Source: Rhinopithecus roxellana (Eukaryota > Chordata > Mammalia > Primates > Cercopithecidae). From it: 64,000 nt of DNA. The DNA lies in contig NC_044558.1 of NCBI RefSeq assembly GCF_007565055.1, positions 78,021,444 to 78,085,443 of the forward strand. Direction: 5' to 3'. The translations under genes were made by a program, and so were the position numbers. The notes below the pieces were generated by a model. The model saw nothing but the letters and a program-made list of their open reading frames with translations. It did no database searches and was not told the origin of the DNA. Below, piece by piece: positions 1 through 10,340 of the stretch; the stretch's first letter is position 1, and every line of letters begins with the position of its first letter.

Positions 1-375
1 ATGTCTCAGTCAGCCCAGACTGCTATAGACTGAGTTGTTTAACAACAAACCCTTATTTCTCATGGTTCTGGAGATGGGAAGTCCTAGATTAAGGGGGCAG
101 CTGATCCCTTTCAGGGGAAGCCTCACTTCCTGTCCCGCAGAAGGCCAGCTTCTCACTGGGTCCTCACAAGGCAGACAGAATGAGCAATCTTTCTGGTGTT
201 TCTTCTTATAAGGACATGGATCCCCTCACGAGGGCTCTGTCCTCAGGACCCACTCTAAACCTGACGGCCTTTTAAAGGCCCCAACTCCAAATACCATTGC
301 ACTGGGCATGAGGCCTTCAAAATACGAATTTGGGGGCAACAGAAACATTCAGTCCATTATAGAGAGATAAACGGT
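1..375 (+). repeat. Old interspersed repeat, family not assigned
   Basis: The text from the start to about 375 resembles a common primate interspersed repeat. It has a block about lack of loss of hybrid sites on the way to a segment ending in 'attcagtccatta'. A related copy is seen at 56650-57090. I recognise the pattern but cannot name the family with confidence. No coding content is visible. Confidence 0.5.
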
Positions 376-579
376 AAATAAATACATGGAGAGAAGGGAA
401 AGATTCTCCCTGTCGTAGAAATCAAGAAACCTTTTATTCTGATGAATGTTGAGGCAGTGGTGGAGTTAGAAGATCACCATGTATTGAGCATTAAAATTCA
501 GTCCAAAAGAGTCATCTGTGGATTGGAAAACGATTTAATTTTCAAGTTCACTCCCGTGACTCTTTACAGGATATTTATT

Positions 580-872
580 ATTTTGTTTGGGAACTGGGTC
601 TCATTCCGTGTCGCCCAGGCTGGAGTGCAGTGGTGTGGACCATGGCTCACTCCAGTTTCAACCTCCTGGGCTCCAGTGATCCTCTCACCTCAGCCACCCA
701 AGTAGCTGAGGCCACAGGCATGTGCCCCCCATGGGATAATTTTTAAATTTTTGTAGAGACAGGATCTCACCACGTTACCCAAGCTGGCCTCAAATTCCTC
801 GATCAAGCAATCCTCCCATCTTGGCATCCCAAAGTGCTTGGATTACAGGTATGAGCCACCATGCCTGGCCAT
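580..872 (-). mobile_element. Antisense Alu, old (AluJ-like)
   Basis: The Alu is read on the minus strand. The hallmark 'cccaggctggagtgcagtgg' appears without indels as 'cgcccaggctggagtgcagt', followed by the right-arm 'ggattacaggtatgagccac'. Many substitutions, including 'gctgaggccacaggca', indicate an old subfamily. The open frame at 442-705 simply runs into this Alu. Confidence 0.9.
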
Positions 873-1069
873 GGGTGTTTAAATTGTCTCAAAGTATCTT
901 CTCAAAAGATACATACTGATGACAAATAATACACGCTAACCTGATAGTGGATAAACCTGGCACTCACTGCCTTAACCAAATGACCAAGGTGAACATCTCT
1001 GGTGACAGGACTGTTTACAGCATTCACAAATGGAAACATACTATAAGCATTGTTTTATATTTCACTTTC

Positions 1070-1222
1070 TTTTGAGACAGGGTTTCACTCTGTCACCCAG
1101 GCTGGAGTGCAGTGGCACAATCATAGCTCACTGTGGCCTCGATCTCCTGGGCTCCGGTGATCCTCCCACCTTGGCCTCCCAAAGTATGGGATTGCAGGCA
1201 TGAGCCACAGTGCCCAGGCTTA
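1070..1222 (-). mobile_element. Antisense Alu monomer or deleted Alu
   Basis: About 150 bp begins 'gagacagggtttcactctgt' and ends 'gcatgagccacagtgccc'. Only one Alu arm's worth of sequence is present. It is either a free left monomer or a dimer with an internal deletion. Confidence 0.85.
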
Positions 1223-1418
1223 CTTCACTTTTTTAACTTGGTCATACACCTTAATTATTCCTGGATAATTGTTCCTTGGAGATTGTTGTGTTTCAGCAAA
1301 TGCAGAGCTACTTCATTCTTTGTAGTGGCTGTATACTGCCCCCTAGTATGGATGGTACACAATTTTTGTTTGATTTATTTAATACAAATTACATTTATTT
1401 AACTTGAACAATGTAATG

Positions 1419-1420
<2 letters not shown>

Positions 1421-1454
<34 letters not shown>

Positions 1455-1460
1455 ACAGTG
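1421..1460. repeat. (CA)n microsatellite
   Basis: An uninterrupted run of about 14 CA units is followed by a 'catacacaca' tail. Confidence 0.95.
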
Positions 1461-2035
1461 AAATAATTACTCCACTCAAGCTAAGTGACATATTGATGTA
1501 TTCATTGCCTTATGAAGTTACCATTTTTTCTTTGTTGTGAGAACACTTAAGACATACACTTTTAGCAAATTTCAAGTTTACAAATAGAGTATAACTACCT
1601 ATACATAGTTGCCATACTGTACATTAGACCTCTCGAATGTATTCCTCATACATACTTGAAATTTTTCATCCTTTAACCAGATCGTCCCACTTCTTCCCTG
1701 CACTTGACCTAGTAGCCATCATTCTACTCTTACTACGAGTTAGACTTTCAGAGGCGCCGCCTGTAAGTGAGCTCATTCCGTGTGTTTCTGCTTCTGACTT
1801 ACCTCACTGAGCAAAATGTCCTGAAACTTCTGTGCTTTACATATGGCAGGATTTTCTTCTTTTTAAAGGCGAAATACTATTCTGTGTGTGTGTCGGGGTG
1901 GTGGCGGTTGTGTGTGTAAACAGAGAGAGAGAAGCAATGTGATTGTAATAAGAGTTACATTTGTGGAATATGGGTGAAGAGTAACTGAGAATTCTTTGTA
2001 CTATTCTGATAACATTTGTAGGTCTCAAATTGTAT
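1460..2035 (-). mobile_element. L1 3' end fragment, antisense
   Basis: The text resembles the reverse complement of an L1 ORF2 end and 3' UTR. It includes the pattern around 1765-1835 (taagtgagctcattccgtgtg... cactgagcaaaatgtcct) that corresponds to the end of ORF2 read backwards. A (TG)-rich patch sits inside at 1883-1920. Subfamily was not assigned. Confidence 0.6.
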
Positions 2036-2190
2036 CAATAAGTTGTATATAATATATCTATGTAAATAGATACTATATTTAATATATAAATATAACATCT
2101 ATGTAAATATATAATATATAAATCCTATATACTAATAATATATATCTATGTAATTATATATTACATATAACTGATATATATATGAGACTT
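2036..2190. repeat. AT-rich low-complexity tract
   Basis: Imperfect repeats of 'aatatataa' and 'tatctatgtaaata' fill the tract. Confidence 0.9.
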
Positions 2191-2611
2191 TCTCCTGCCT
2201 CTTACAGCATTTCTGTTTTTCCCCATGTTAATGCTCAGCTGTTTCCTGTGGCAAATAAAAAGCAATATAATGACATAATAATACTGGGGGTGCCTAGGAA
2301 GAAGCTGTGTGGCTGAAGCTTGCCCAAGAGCAGAGGGCCTGCATCTCCTATTACACCAGAAGCACTGATTCCCCAGAACAGACACCTGGTGTTGACAGGG
2401 ATCTTGCATCCCACACCCACTCCCAGCACCTGAGGCTGTTCCTGCTTACCTGCTTGGTGTCTGGGTGACGGTCCCCGGAGGCGAGGGTGGCACTTGTCCC
2501 ATGCCACCTTTATCTCTTTCCTGCTGGACTGACCACTGGTCTTGGATGCTGATTCTCAGGATCATTATCGTCATACTTGCTGCTGCCATAATTCTGTTGG
2601 ATGGAAAAACA

Positions 2612-2900
2612 TATACACACACGTATGTATGTATGTACGTGTGTATGTACATATATACACACACACCTCTGAGTTTACTTTTTTTATTTTGTTCCTTCTC
2701 TCAAAATATAATAGCATCATATATAAAAATGTATATATACACACATACCATACACACATACATATGAGGTCACATGGATATACATACATACAAGTAGGTA
2801 ATACAAATATTTTTATATTTGTATGTGCATGCATATGTGTATGTATATATGTGTACACACACACGCGCACACACACACACACATATGTATATATATGAAA
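2612..2900. repeat. Compound (CA/TG/ATGT) microsatellite cluster
   Basis: Alternating runs of 'acac', 'atgt' and 'tata' continue for almost 300 bp. All frames that look open here, on both strands (H-T-rich or V-C-V-rich translations), are products of this simple sequence. Confidence 0.95.
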
Positions 2901-3230
2901 TGAGATAGAGAGGGTGTATGCACTGTTGAGCCAGTCCCCAAGGAGAAAAATACAAATCTCTACCTTTCCCTTTGGGGAGTTGTGCTAAGGATTTTGGTCA
3001 GTGCTTTTCCTTTAAAAAGCACCTTGTAGCCCCATCATTTTTCCAACATCATGAATTGTCTATGTACAAATGTTGACTGGGAAGAAGATCACTTTCTGCT
3101 TCAGGGTCTCCGGTGTGACATAAAACTCAAACTTAACGCATCTAGGATGTGTTGGTGTGATTTGAGCCCTAGGGGGCGTCCCTGGGTGCTGCAAGACAGA
3201 GCTGGGGAAGCCATGCTTGCTTTGTCAGTT

Positions 3231-3526
3231 CAGGGGCTACGACAGTCAGAGAAAGCAGGCGCATGCTCAGCATACAGGTAAGGGGCTACGACAGTCAGAG
3301 AAAGCAGGCGCATGCTCAGCATACAGGTAAGGGGCTATGACAGTCAGAGAAAGCAGGCGCATGCTCAGCATACAGGTAAGGGGCTAGGACAGTCAGGGAA
3401 AGCAGGCGCATGCTCAGCATACAGGTAAGGGGCTACGACAGGCAGAGAAAGCAGGCGCATGCTCAGCATACAGGTAAGGGGCTACGACAGTCAGAGAAAG
3501 CAGGCGCATGCTCAGCATACAGGTAA
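3231..3526. repeat. 49-bp minisatellite, 6 copies
   Basis: The landmark 'ggggctac' or 'ggggctat' recurs at 3233, 3282, 3331, 3380, 3429 and 3478, exactly 49 bp apart. Units contain 'gcaggcgcatgctcagcata' and differ by only one or two substitutions (ctacgaca, ctatgaca, ctaggaca). That near identity implies recent expansion or homogenisation. Confidence 0.97.
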
Positions 3527-5519
3527 GGAAGATGATGGTGACCACACACTTGAAAGAAACACAAACAGCGTTGTGGGATAATGTGGACGGTTGATGCTTG
3601 GGTATAAAGTATGCAGACCTCCCTCCTGTGAGGAAGATCCAGGAAGGCAGGTCCTTCTGCCATAGTGACACGCCAGAGCTCAAAGTCTGTACACGTGGCA
3701 CTTAGTACCTGATTCTAAAACTATGGCCCCTGGGTTATGACAGAGGCCTCCTGATGACTGCGAGAATTCCACAGGCAGCCTGAGGACCTGCCCCAGTGCT
3801 GCGGATGTGTCTGGAGAACCATCAGGGTGATGGCAGGCTGTGGAGTGCCTACGGCTTGCTGTGCCTTAATTACATGGAAGTCATACCCCAGTGACAGGCT
3901 GGACTTTCAGGGGCATAAATCAAAACTACAGAGAGCTGGCATGGTTTTGGCTGCGAAGGCGATCAATTCCCGTCTGCTTCCCAGAGGCCTGTGTACCAGT
4001 GAGAAACGTCCCGTGAGGCTCTGGGCACCTCTGCGTTTATTTTAATTATTATTTTGTTCCTTTTACTACCAAAATATGATGGCATCATTCTCTGTGTACT
4101 TGCAGACAGAGTCCACTGAAGGCAGGTGGCAAAGCCTCCCTACAAGCTGCCCTTCTGTGCTGTATTTTTCAAATCCACACAGAGAGCAATGAGATGGGTG
4201 AAATCTCTTTGGAGATTGCAAAGTTCTTTGGAGCTTGCAAAGGCAGAATGTTTCTGCCTAGGGATGATTTTCAAAGTATTTAACAAATGGCATGGTGGGC
4301 AAAGAGCTGAGAGTTGATTCTAGATCTACCTGCTGTGCTAGCCACTGACACTTCTATTGATGGCCTTGCGGAGTTGGGTGCAAGTATCCCAGAAGTGGAG
4401 CCCCACAAGGAGACAGGAGATGATTGGATGACACGGCCGGGCACCTGGGGTAGCAACTGCCACCCAAAAGCAGCACAGATCGTCCATGTGTGCTTCCGGG
4501 CGTCGTCATCTGAGGGAGGTTGCTGCATTTGAGTAGAGGCAGGGGACAGCCCAGGGTGATTTCTAGGTGATTCTTCTTGGCAGGGTTATTGTCCACATGA
4601 TGCTAAATATGCCTTCCAGCTATCTGCTGCTGAAGTCTCAATTCTGCTTCTGCCTCTTTACTCTTTCTAGATTCCAAATGAAGGTCGGTCCCAGTAGCCA
4701 CCCAGGGGCTTGCCTTCCTGAGGCATCTTGGTTTTCTCTCCTGAAACTTCACTGACTCTTGTTCTCCATCCCCACCTTGAACACCCACCCCACAACACAT
4801 ACCCTAGCGCTTTACTTAGAGCTAAAAGCTCAAGCACAACTGCTCTTTTTTTCCGTCTTCACAACAAACATTTCTGCTTCTTATGCATTCCTAGAGAACA
4901 GTCACTCCTCCTTGCCCAGGAAACTCCAAGGCAAGAGACAGATGAATCTCAGGAAGAAAAATTGGCTGCCATAGCAACTTGGAACATATGGAATTCTGAC
5001 ACTTTGGCTGGGTAAATATTCCAGGAAAGAGGGACACTCTAGAAATCAGACCCTCTTTCCTTGTGGCTGGTTGCATCTAGAATTCCAAGGATAAATTCCT
5101 CCCAAAGAGTGATGCTCAAATAGGAACATCATTTGGAAAGAGCGCAGCGCAGACAGACCTTCGCATGTACCAAGGAGCCCACATCTACGCAGGAGAGTCA
5201 TTCATCAGCTACCGCAGCACTGACCCACTTTTGGATTTTTTGAAAACTAACTTTTCTATGTTTTCTTGTTATTATTATTACTAATCCATTCCAGCAGGTC
5301 TCAACATCAAGTTATTTTTTAATAAAATGCAGCATTATTTCATCACTCATCACTCAATAGTACAAAAATCAAACAGACACATATCCATTCGAATGGCTGA
5401 AAATAAACTAAAAAAGCAGAAAATATTGAGTGCTGACAAATATCTGAGAGAAATCACAAATATTGTCATTGGGAGGTTAATTGGTACATTTACCAAAATG
5501 TCTACTAAAGTTGAACTGA
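3527..5519. other. Unannotated stretch
   Basis: I see no recognisable gene, RNA or transposon here. Short open frames on both strands show no family signature. Confidence 0.5.
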
Positions 5520-5998
5520 GATTTACCCCATGTGGCAGATAGAATACTGGCCCTCCAATCATGTTCTCATTGTACCCAAAGCCTGGGAGTACGTCATCTT
5601 CCAGGGTACAAGGTCTCTGCAAAGGTGACTAGCTAAGGACCTTGAGATGGCAGATGATCCTAGGTTATCTTATTGAGCTCAATGTCATCACAAGCGTCCT
5701 TGTAAAAGGGAGGCAGAAGGACCTAAGTCAGAATAAGGGGAGGTGATGACAAAAGAGATGAGAATGATGCACTTTGATGTTGGAGGAAGGGGCCAGGAGC
5801 CAAGGAATGTGGACACCTCTAAAAGCTGGAAACGACAAGGAAACATAGTCCCTTAGTGCCAGAAGGAAGCAGCCCTGGCTACACTTTGTTTTTCACCCTG
5901 TAAAGCTAAAGTTCTGGCCTCCAGAACTGTAAGGTAATACATTTGTATTACTTTAAGTTACAAAGTATGTAGTAATTTGTTACACTAGCAATAAGAAA
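5520..5998 (+). mobile_element. MLT1-type MaLR LTR
   Basis: The layout matches MLT1. It starts with 'gtggcagatagaatactgg', has a middle 'gaggcagaaggacctaagtc', and near the end 'ctggcctccagaactgtaag' and 'acactagcaataagaaagta'. It is diverged, so an old non-autonomous ERVL-MaLR LTR. Confidence 0.8.
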
Positions 5999-6297
5999 GT
6001 AATATGCCCTCTGACTCAGCAGTTGAAACTCATAACTCTGAAACAAACAAAACAAAAACACAAACCCCAAAACTATACCCAAGAGAAATGCATGCAGGTG
6101 TTCACTAAAGACACCCACAAGCCTGTTTGCCCAAACTGGAAATGACTGCAGATGCTTGTAAACAATAGAACAAACAAATGCAATGTGATACAGTCATATA
6201 ATAGCATACTGTTTAGGAATAAGAAGGACCAAACCTGCAACCATGCACAATAGCACAGATGATACTCCTAACAAAGGTATCCTGTTGAAAGAGGGAA
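5999..6297 (+). mobile_element. L1 3' end fragment
   Basis: The pattern is that of an ancient (L1M) ORF2 C-terminus: 'actcagcagttgaaactcat', 'acccacaagcctgtttgccc', 'caatgtgatacagtcatata'. It is truncated by the following LTR. Confidence 0.75.
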
Positions 6298-6664
6298 GTG
6301 ATAAGTTTTGGCTGTGTCCCCACCAAAATCTTGTCTTGAATTGCAGTTCCCCAATGTGTGGTAGAAAGAACTCGGTGGGAGGTAATTGAATCATGGGGGT
6401 GGTTACCCTCATGCTGTTCTTGTGATAGTGAGTGAGTTCTCGTGAGATCTGATGATTTTATGAGGGGCTTTTCCCTGGCTTCACTCTGCACTTCTTGCTG
6501 CCACCATGTGAAGAAGGACATGTTTGCTTCCCCTTGCACTATGATTGTAAGTTTCCTGAGGCCTCCCAGCCATGCTGAACTGTGAGTCAATTACACCTCT
6601 TTCTTTTCTAAATTTCCCAGTCTTGGGTATGTCTTTATTAGCAGCGTGAGAACGGACTAATACA
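6298..6664 (+). mobile_element. MST/THE1-type MaLR LTR
   Basis: The diagnostic blocks are easy to see: 'ttttggctgtgtccccacca', 'ggtgggaggtaattgaatca', 'ttcctgaggcctcccagcca' and the terminal 'gagaacggactaatacag'. It is close to full LTR length. Confidence 0.92.
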
Positions 6665-7914
6665 GGAAGTGAGACACAGAATAGAACAAAGTAACCTCTA
6701 AAGCTGACAGAGCTATGCCATGGTGTTGTAGTCAGTACTAGGTTACCCTAAGTGGGAGGGTCATAAATAGACATAGCCATGAGGAATGAGTCTGGTATTC
6801 TAGTAATATTCAATTTCTTGCTCTGAGTGTATCACTTTGTGAAAATTCATCAGACTGTACACGTATGTGCACTTTTCTCTGTATTATATTATAAATGCAC
6901 TTTTTGCCTATATTTCAGGGTTCAGTAAAAAGTTTACAAAAACAGACACCATATTTTAACATGGATTCAAGTGAAAGACACAGGTCACCATGGCTCCACC
7001 TCTGTGCAGGCTCAGTGGGAAGCCTGGTGGTCAGGTGCAATGACACTCACCTCTGCGCAGGCTCAGTGGGAAGCCTGGTGGTCAGGTGCAATGACACTAT
7101 TTGAATCCCTGAAGGGTCTCTTCCCTTCACATCCCATTATCCCTACACTGTTGAATTTTGGGTTTTAGGGTATCCTGGAAACCTTGAACTTGTCTATGAT
7201 GGAAGAGGGGGCTGCTTAACAGAGCCTCAGAACCCAGGCACGCATCCCTGTTTTTGGACCAAATATGGGCAACCTGTTGGCTGTCAGTGAGAGGTTGGCC
7301 TCCCCAGAGAATAAGGAGAAGGACATCAGTCAAACCACAGTCTTCCCAGCTCCCTGACAATGGTGACAAGAGAGTGAGGGGCTCAGACTCAGAGAGTCTA
7401 CACTGCACAATCCCCTCCTCTCATTGCAAGACAACAACACTTTTATTTAGCCTGGGGGCAAGCAAAGAAACAAAACCAACAACTCACTTCATGAGGATGC
7501 ATCTGAATTTTTATGCCTGATCCTTGGGTCACCAGTGTTTGAAGTGCCTTCAGCCTTTGTTGTGTGTTTTGCACTCAGTGGGTAAGTCCAGTCTTTGTCT
7601 GCCTTGGGAAGAGAAGGGAGGAAGAAGAGCACCAGTTAGAACCTTAAAAGAGGCAATATGAAAGGGCTTTCCACTCATTCCCAATATTTAGCATTTCCTG
7701 AGTGTCCAGTGTTGTGCATGTGGCACTTGGGAATAGGCAGAGGAACAGGCTCTGTCTAGACCACTGGGTCTCAAATTGATCTTGCCACAGGCCATGAGCG
7801 TGGATCACCTTCCCTAAGTTCCTGCTTTGCAGGAGAAAAAGAGCTTCCTAACACAAGTTCACTGAGCAACTCCTGTCCAAGCACCACACATTTATTGGTT
7901 GATTTAAGCTTTAC
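6665..7914. other. Unannotated stretch with a 51-bp direct duplication
   Basis: There is no recognised element. A two-copy 51-bp tandem duplication occupies about 6998-7099 and is listed separately. The rest is unique-looking sequence. Confidence 0.5.
6998..7099. repeat. 51-bp tandem duplication (2 copies)
   Basis: 'caggctcagtgggaagcctg' occurs at 7007 and 7058. The copies differ by one base (ctctgtgc versus ctctgcgc). The period is 17 codons, so both forward frames crossing it show the same repeated peptide, but nothing else supports coding. Confidence 0.95.
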
Positions 7915-8085
7915 AAGACACCTTAACTTCTCTGAGTCTCAATTTCCTTGCATTTAAATGGGAACTATAACAATGTCAGCTCCAAAAAGTTTTTGTAATG
8001 AGACAAAAATAGCTTAAAGTACAGAAGGATTGGTACATTTTAGGTTCTCAGGAAATTATAGCGAATATTTTAATTGCTCTATAAA
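7915..8085 (+). mobile_element. MIR fragment
   Basis: 'acttctctgagtctcaattt' followed by 'aaatgggaactataacaatg' matches the MIR core and 3' part. Confidence 0.7.
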
Positions 8086-8361
8086 CTAAATGCCACATAT
8101 AATCCAGAGACAATACGAGCAGTCTCAGCCTTCTTCTCTCTGTGAGTGTCCTTCAGAGCATAAAGACTTCTGTAGAATGTCTTGGTAGAATTGCTTTAGA
8201 TGTTTTGTTGGTTTATATGTTTTTAAGTCATTCAGGCAGCATTTATGTTTCTTGGTGTGACTGGACTTTTCTTGCCAGACATCTCTCTACCATTACTTCT
8301 GTATGGTTTGAAAAGAGTGCTTGATCTCACTCTTCAGCATGCACTTGATTGGTTTAAGTCA

Positions 8362-8570
8362 CTGGTTCTCAACTGGAGGCAACTTTGCACACCCCAGGCA
8401 TTTAGCAGTGTCTGCAGACAATTTTGATTGTACAACTGCGGGGCTGCAACAGGCATTAAGTGAGTAGAGGCCAGGAGTGCTGATAAACAAGCTACAATGC
8501 ACAGGTCAGCCCCTGCACAAAGATTTATTTGTCCTCAAGTATCAGTGTCATGAGGTGGAAAAATGCTCAA
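8362..8570 (+). mobile_element. MER5-type hAT-Charlie DNA transposon
   Basis: It starts 'cactggttctcaactggagg' and continues with 'tgtctgcagacaattttgat', 'gagtagaggccaggagtgct' and 'caatgcacaggtcagcccc'. These blocks are characteristic of the non-autonomous MER5 family. Confidence 0.87.
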
Positions 8571-8639
8571 GTGAACAACCTACTCTTAACCCTTTAAGTG
8601 AACAGTACACTAACATCTACTAGACATGTTTTCTCAGAA

Positions 8640-8970
8640 CTTATTTGGAATATTTTCTGTACAGCCTCTTGCCACTTGCATTGTGTTTTCATCTCCCTGG
8701 AACCCCCACCCACCCTGTCTATACCGGCATGATTCATTCATTCGTCTCCTTCAGATTGTTGGGCAAGTGGCGCTTTCTCCATGAGGCCGTCCCTCCCACT
8801 CTCTATCATTTCTATCCTCCGTTCATGGTCTAGTTCTCTCTTCAGTGCTCAACAATAACATTCTGCATAATTTTACTTTCTTTTTTCTTATCTCTGGTGC
8901 GTAAGTCCCACCCTGGTGCCGAGAAATGTGCCTGGCTCGTGAGGAACTGAATAAATATTGTTTTAATGAT
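8640..8970 (-). mobile_element. L2 fragment, antisense
   Basis: It is a pyrimidine-rich stretch followed by 'gtgcctggctcgtgaggaac' and 'gaataaatattgttttaatg'. That is the usual look of an ancient L2 3' end read backwards. Confidence 0.6.
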
Positions 8971-9244
8971 GATCTATGAGATGGCAGTGCTTTCTGGACA
9001 CCTTGCGAGTCTGCAGGTAGAGTGACAAACTGTGCTAGGTTGCAGAGGACTGAGGAGGTTCTTCATATGCAGGATTTCCAACTCTAAAACACAGCAGTCC
9101 CAGGCAAACCAGATGACTAAGTCACTCTAAGGACTCTAAGGGTTCAAGGTTCAGCAAGAGACGACTAAAAACCACCAAGACTGGGGAAGGGGACGCATGA
9201 AAATGCTGCCTACCAGCGGCCATCACACCTTCAAACATAGAATA

Positions 9245-9276
9245 ATTTGGCAAGTCAGGCTTCTCTAGTGGGACAG

Positions 9277-9348
<72 letters not shown>

Positions 9349-9902
9349 CCTAGCCTCCCAGCCGACATCTTTCTCCTGTGCTGGATGCTTTCTGTCCTCA
9401 AACATTGGACTCCAAGTTCTTCAGTTTTGAGGACTTGGACTGGTTCTCCTTGCTCCTCAGCTTGCAGACAGCCTATTGTGAGACCTGTGATTGTGCAAAT
9501 TAATACTTAATCAATGTGCCTATATATCGCTTGCATTATATGTATTAATATATATTATATAATTATATATATTAAAATATATATTCATATATGATTATAT
9601 ATTATGTATTATGTATATTATAACATAATCATATATGGTTATATAATCATATATTATGTATATTATATATAATCATATAATATATAATTATATATTTTTA
9701 TGTATATATTATCATCATTATTTTCATCATTTATATATCATCAATTATATATCATCATATATTATGTAATCATATATTTATATATTTTATATAATTATAT
9801 ATTATATGATTATGTATTTATAATATATAATTACATATTATATAATTATATGTAATAGGATATTATATAATTATATGTAATAGGATATAATATATATATT
9901 TT
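9245..9902. repeat. Left inverted flank of the provirus (LTR-like element remnants, (TG)n, AT-rich tract)
   Basis: Three parts can be seen. At about 9246-9284 is the terminus of an LTR-like element (caagtcaggcttctctagtg). It is followed by (A)n(TA)n(TG)n at 9278-9348. From 9349 to about 9560 comes the body of the same element family in the opposite orientation (ctcagcttgcagacagccta, then tatatatcgcttgcattata). An AT-rich tract with 'tatatgtaatagga' motifs continues up to the proviral LTR. The reverse complement of 9349-9902 matches the sequence to the right of the other LTR. Confidence 0.85.
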
Positions 9903-10322
9903 TGTAGCAGGACGAGCCACAGACAAAACTCCTCAGACAACAGGTTAAAGAAAGAAGGGGCTTTATTCGGCCAGGAGCATCAGCAGACTTGCATCTCAAG
10001 AACCGAGCTCCCTGAAGAAAGAGTTCCTGGCCCTTTTAAAGGCTTACAACCCTAAGGGATCCACGTGACAGGGTCATGATAGATTGAGCAAGCATGGGGT
10101 AAGTGACTATGTCCACATATGTTAGCAGTGAGGGCAAGCAATGCAAGTATTTCTCCATACCATTGTCTGTGATCTATAGATAGCAACAAGTGATTAGGGT
10201 GGGGGTTAATCTTTAATCTACAGACCTGGCCGGTGGTTCCAATCATTCTGTTGTTTTTCAGCTTTTACTTCCTCCATCTGTTTGGAGACAGGAGATAGTA
10301 AGAGAAATGGCCTCTCTCCTCA
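9903..10322 (-). repeat. 3' LTR of the HERV-E-type provirus (LTR2-like)
   Basis: It runs from TGAGGAGAGAGGCC at 10322 leftward to CTGCTACA at 9903, so it has TG...CA ends. On the minus strand TTTAAAAG (about 10034-10040) is a TATA-like box. AATAAA (reverse of 9962-9967) in GGCCGAATAAAGCC is the polyadenylation signal in R. Length is about 420 bp. Confidence 0.9.
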
Positions 10323-10334
10323 TTCCCCCCTTTG
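10323..10334 (-). other. Polypurine tract of the provirus
   Basis: Read on the minus strand, CTCAAAGGGGGGAA directly abuts the start of the 3' LTR. This is the expected plus-strand primer site and fixes the LTR edge. Confidence 0.85.
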
Positions 10335-10340
10335 AGAATC

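Noticed and set aside
2446..2955. Overlapping 80-118 codon frames rich in Y, T, H or C, V
   Set aside because: They arise from CA/TG/ATGT microsatellite sequence.
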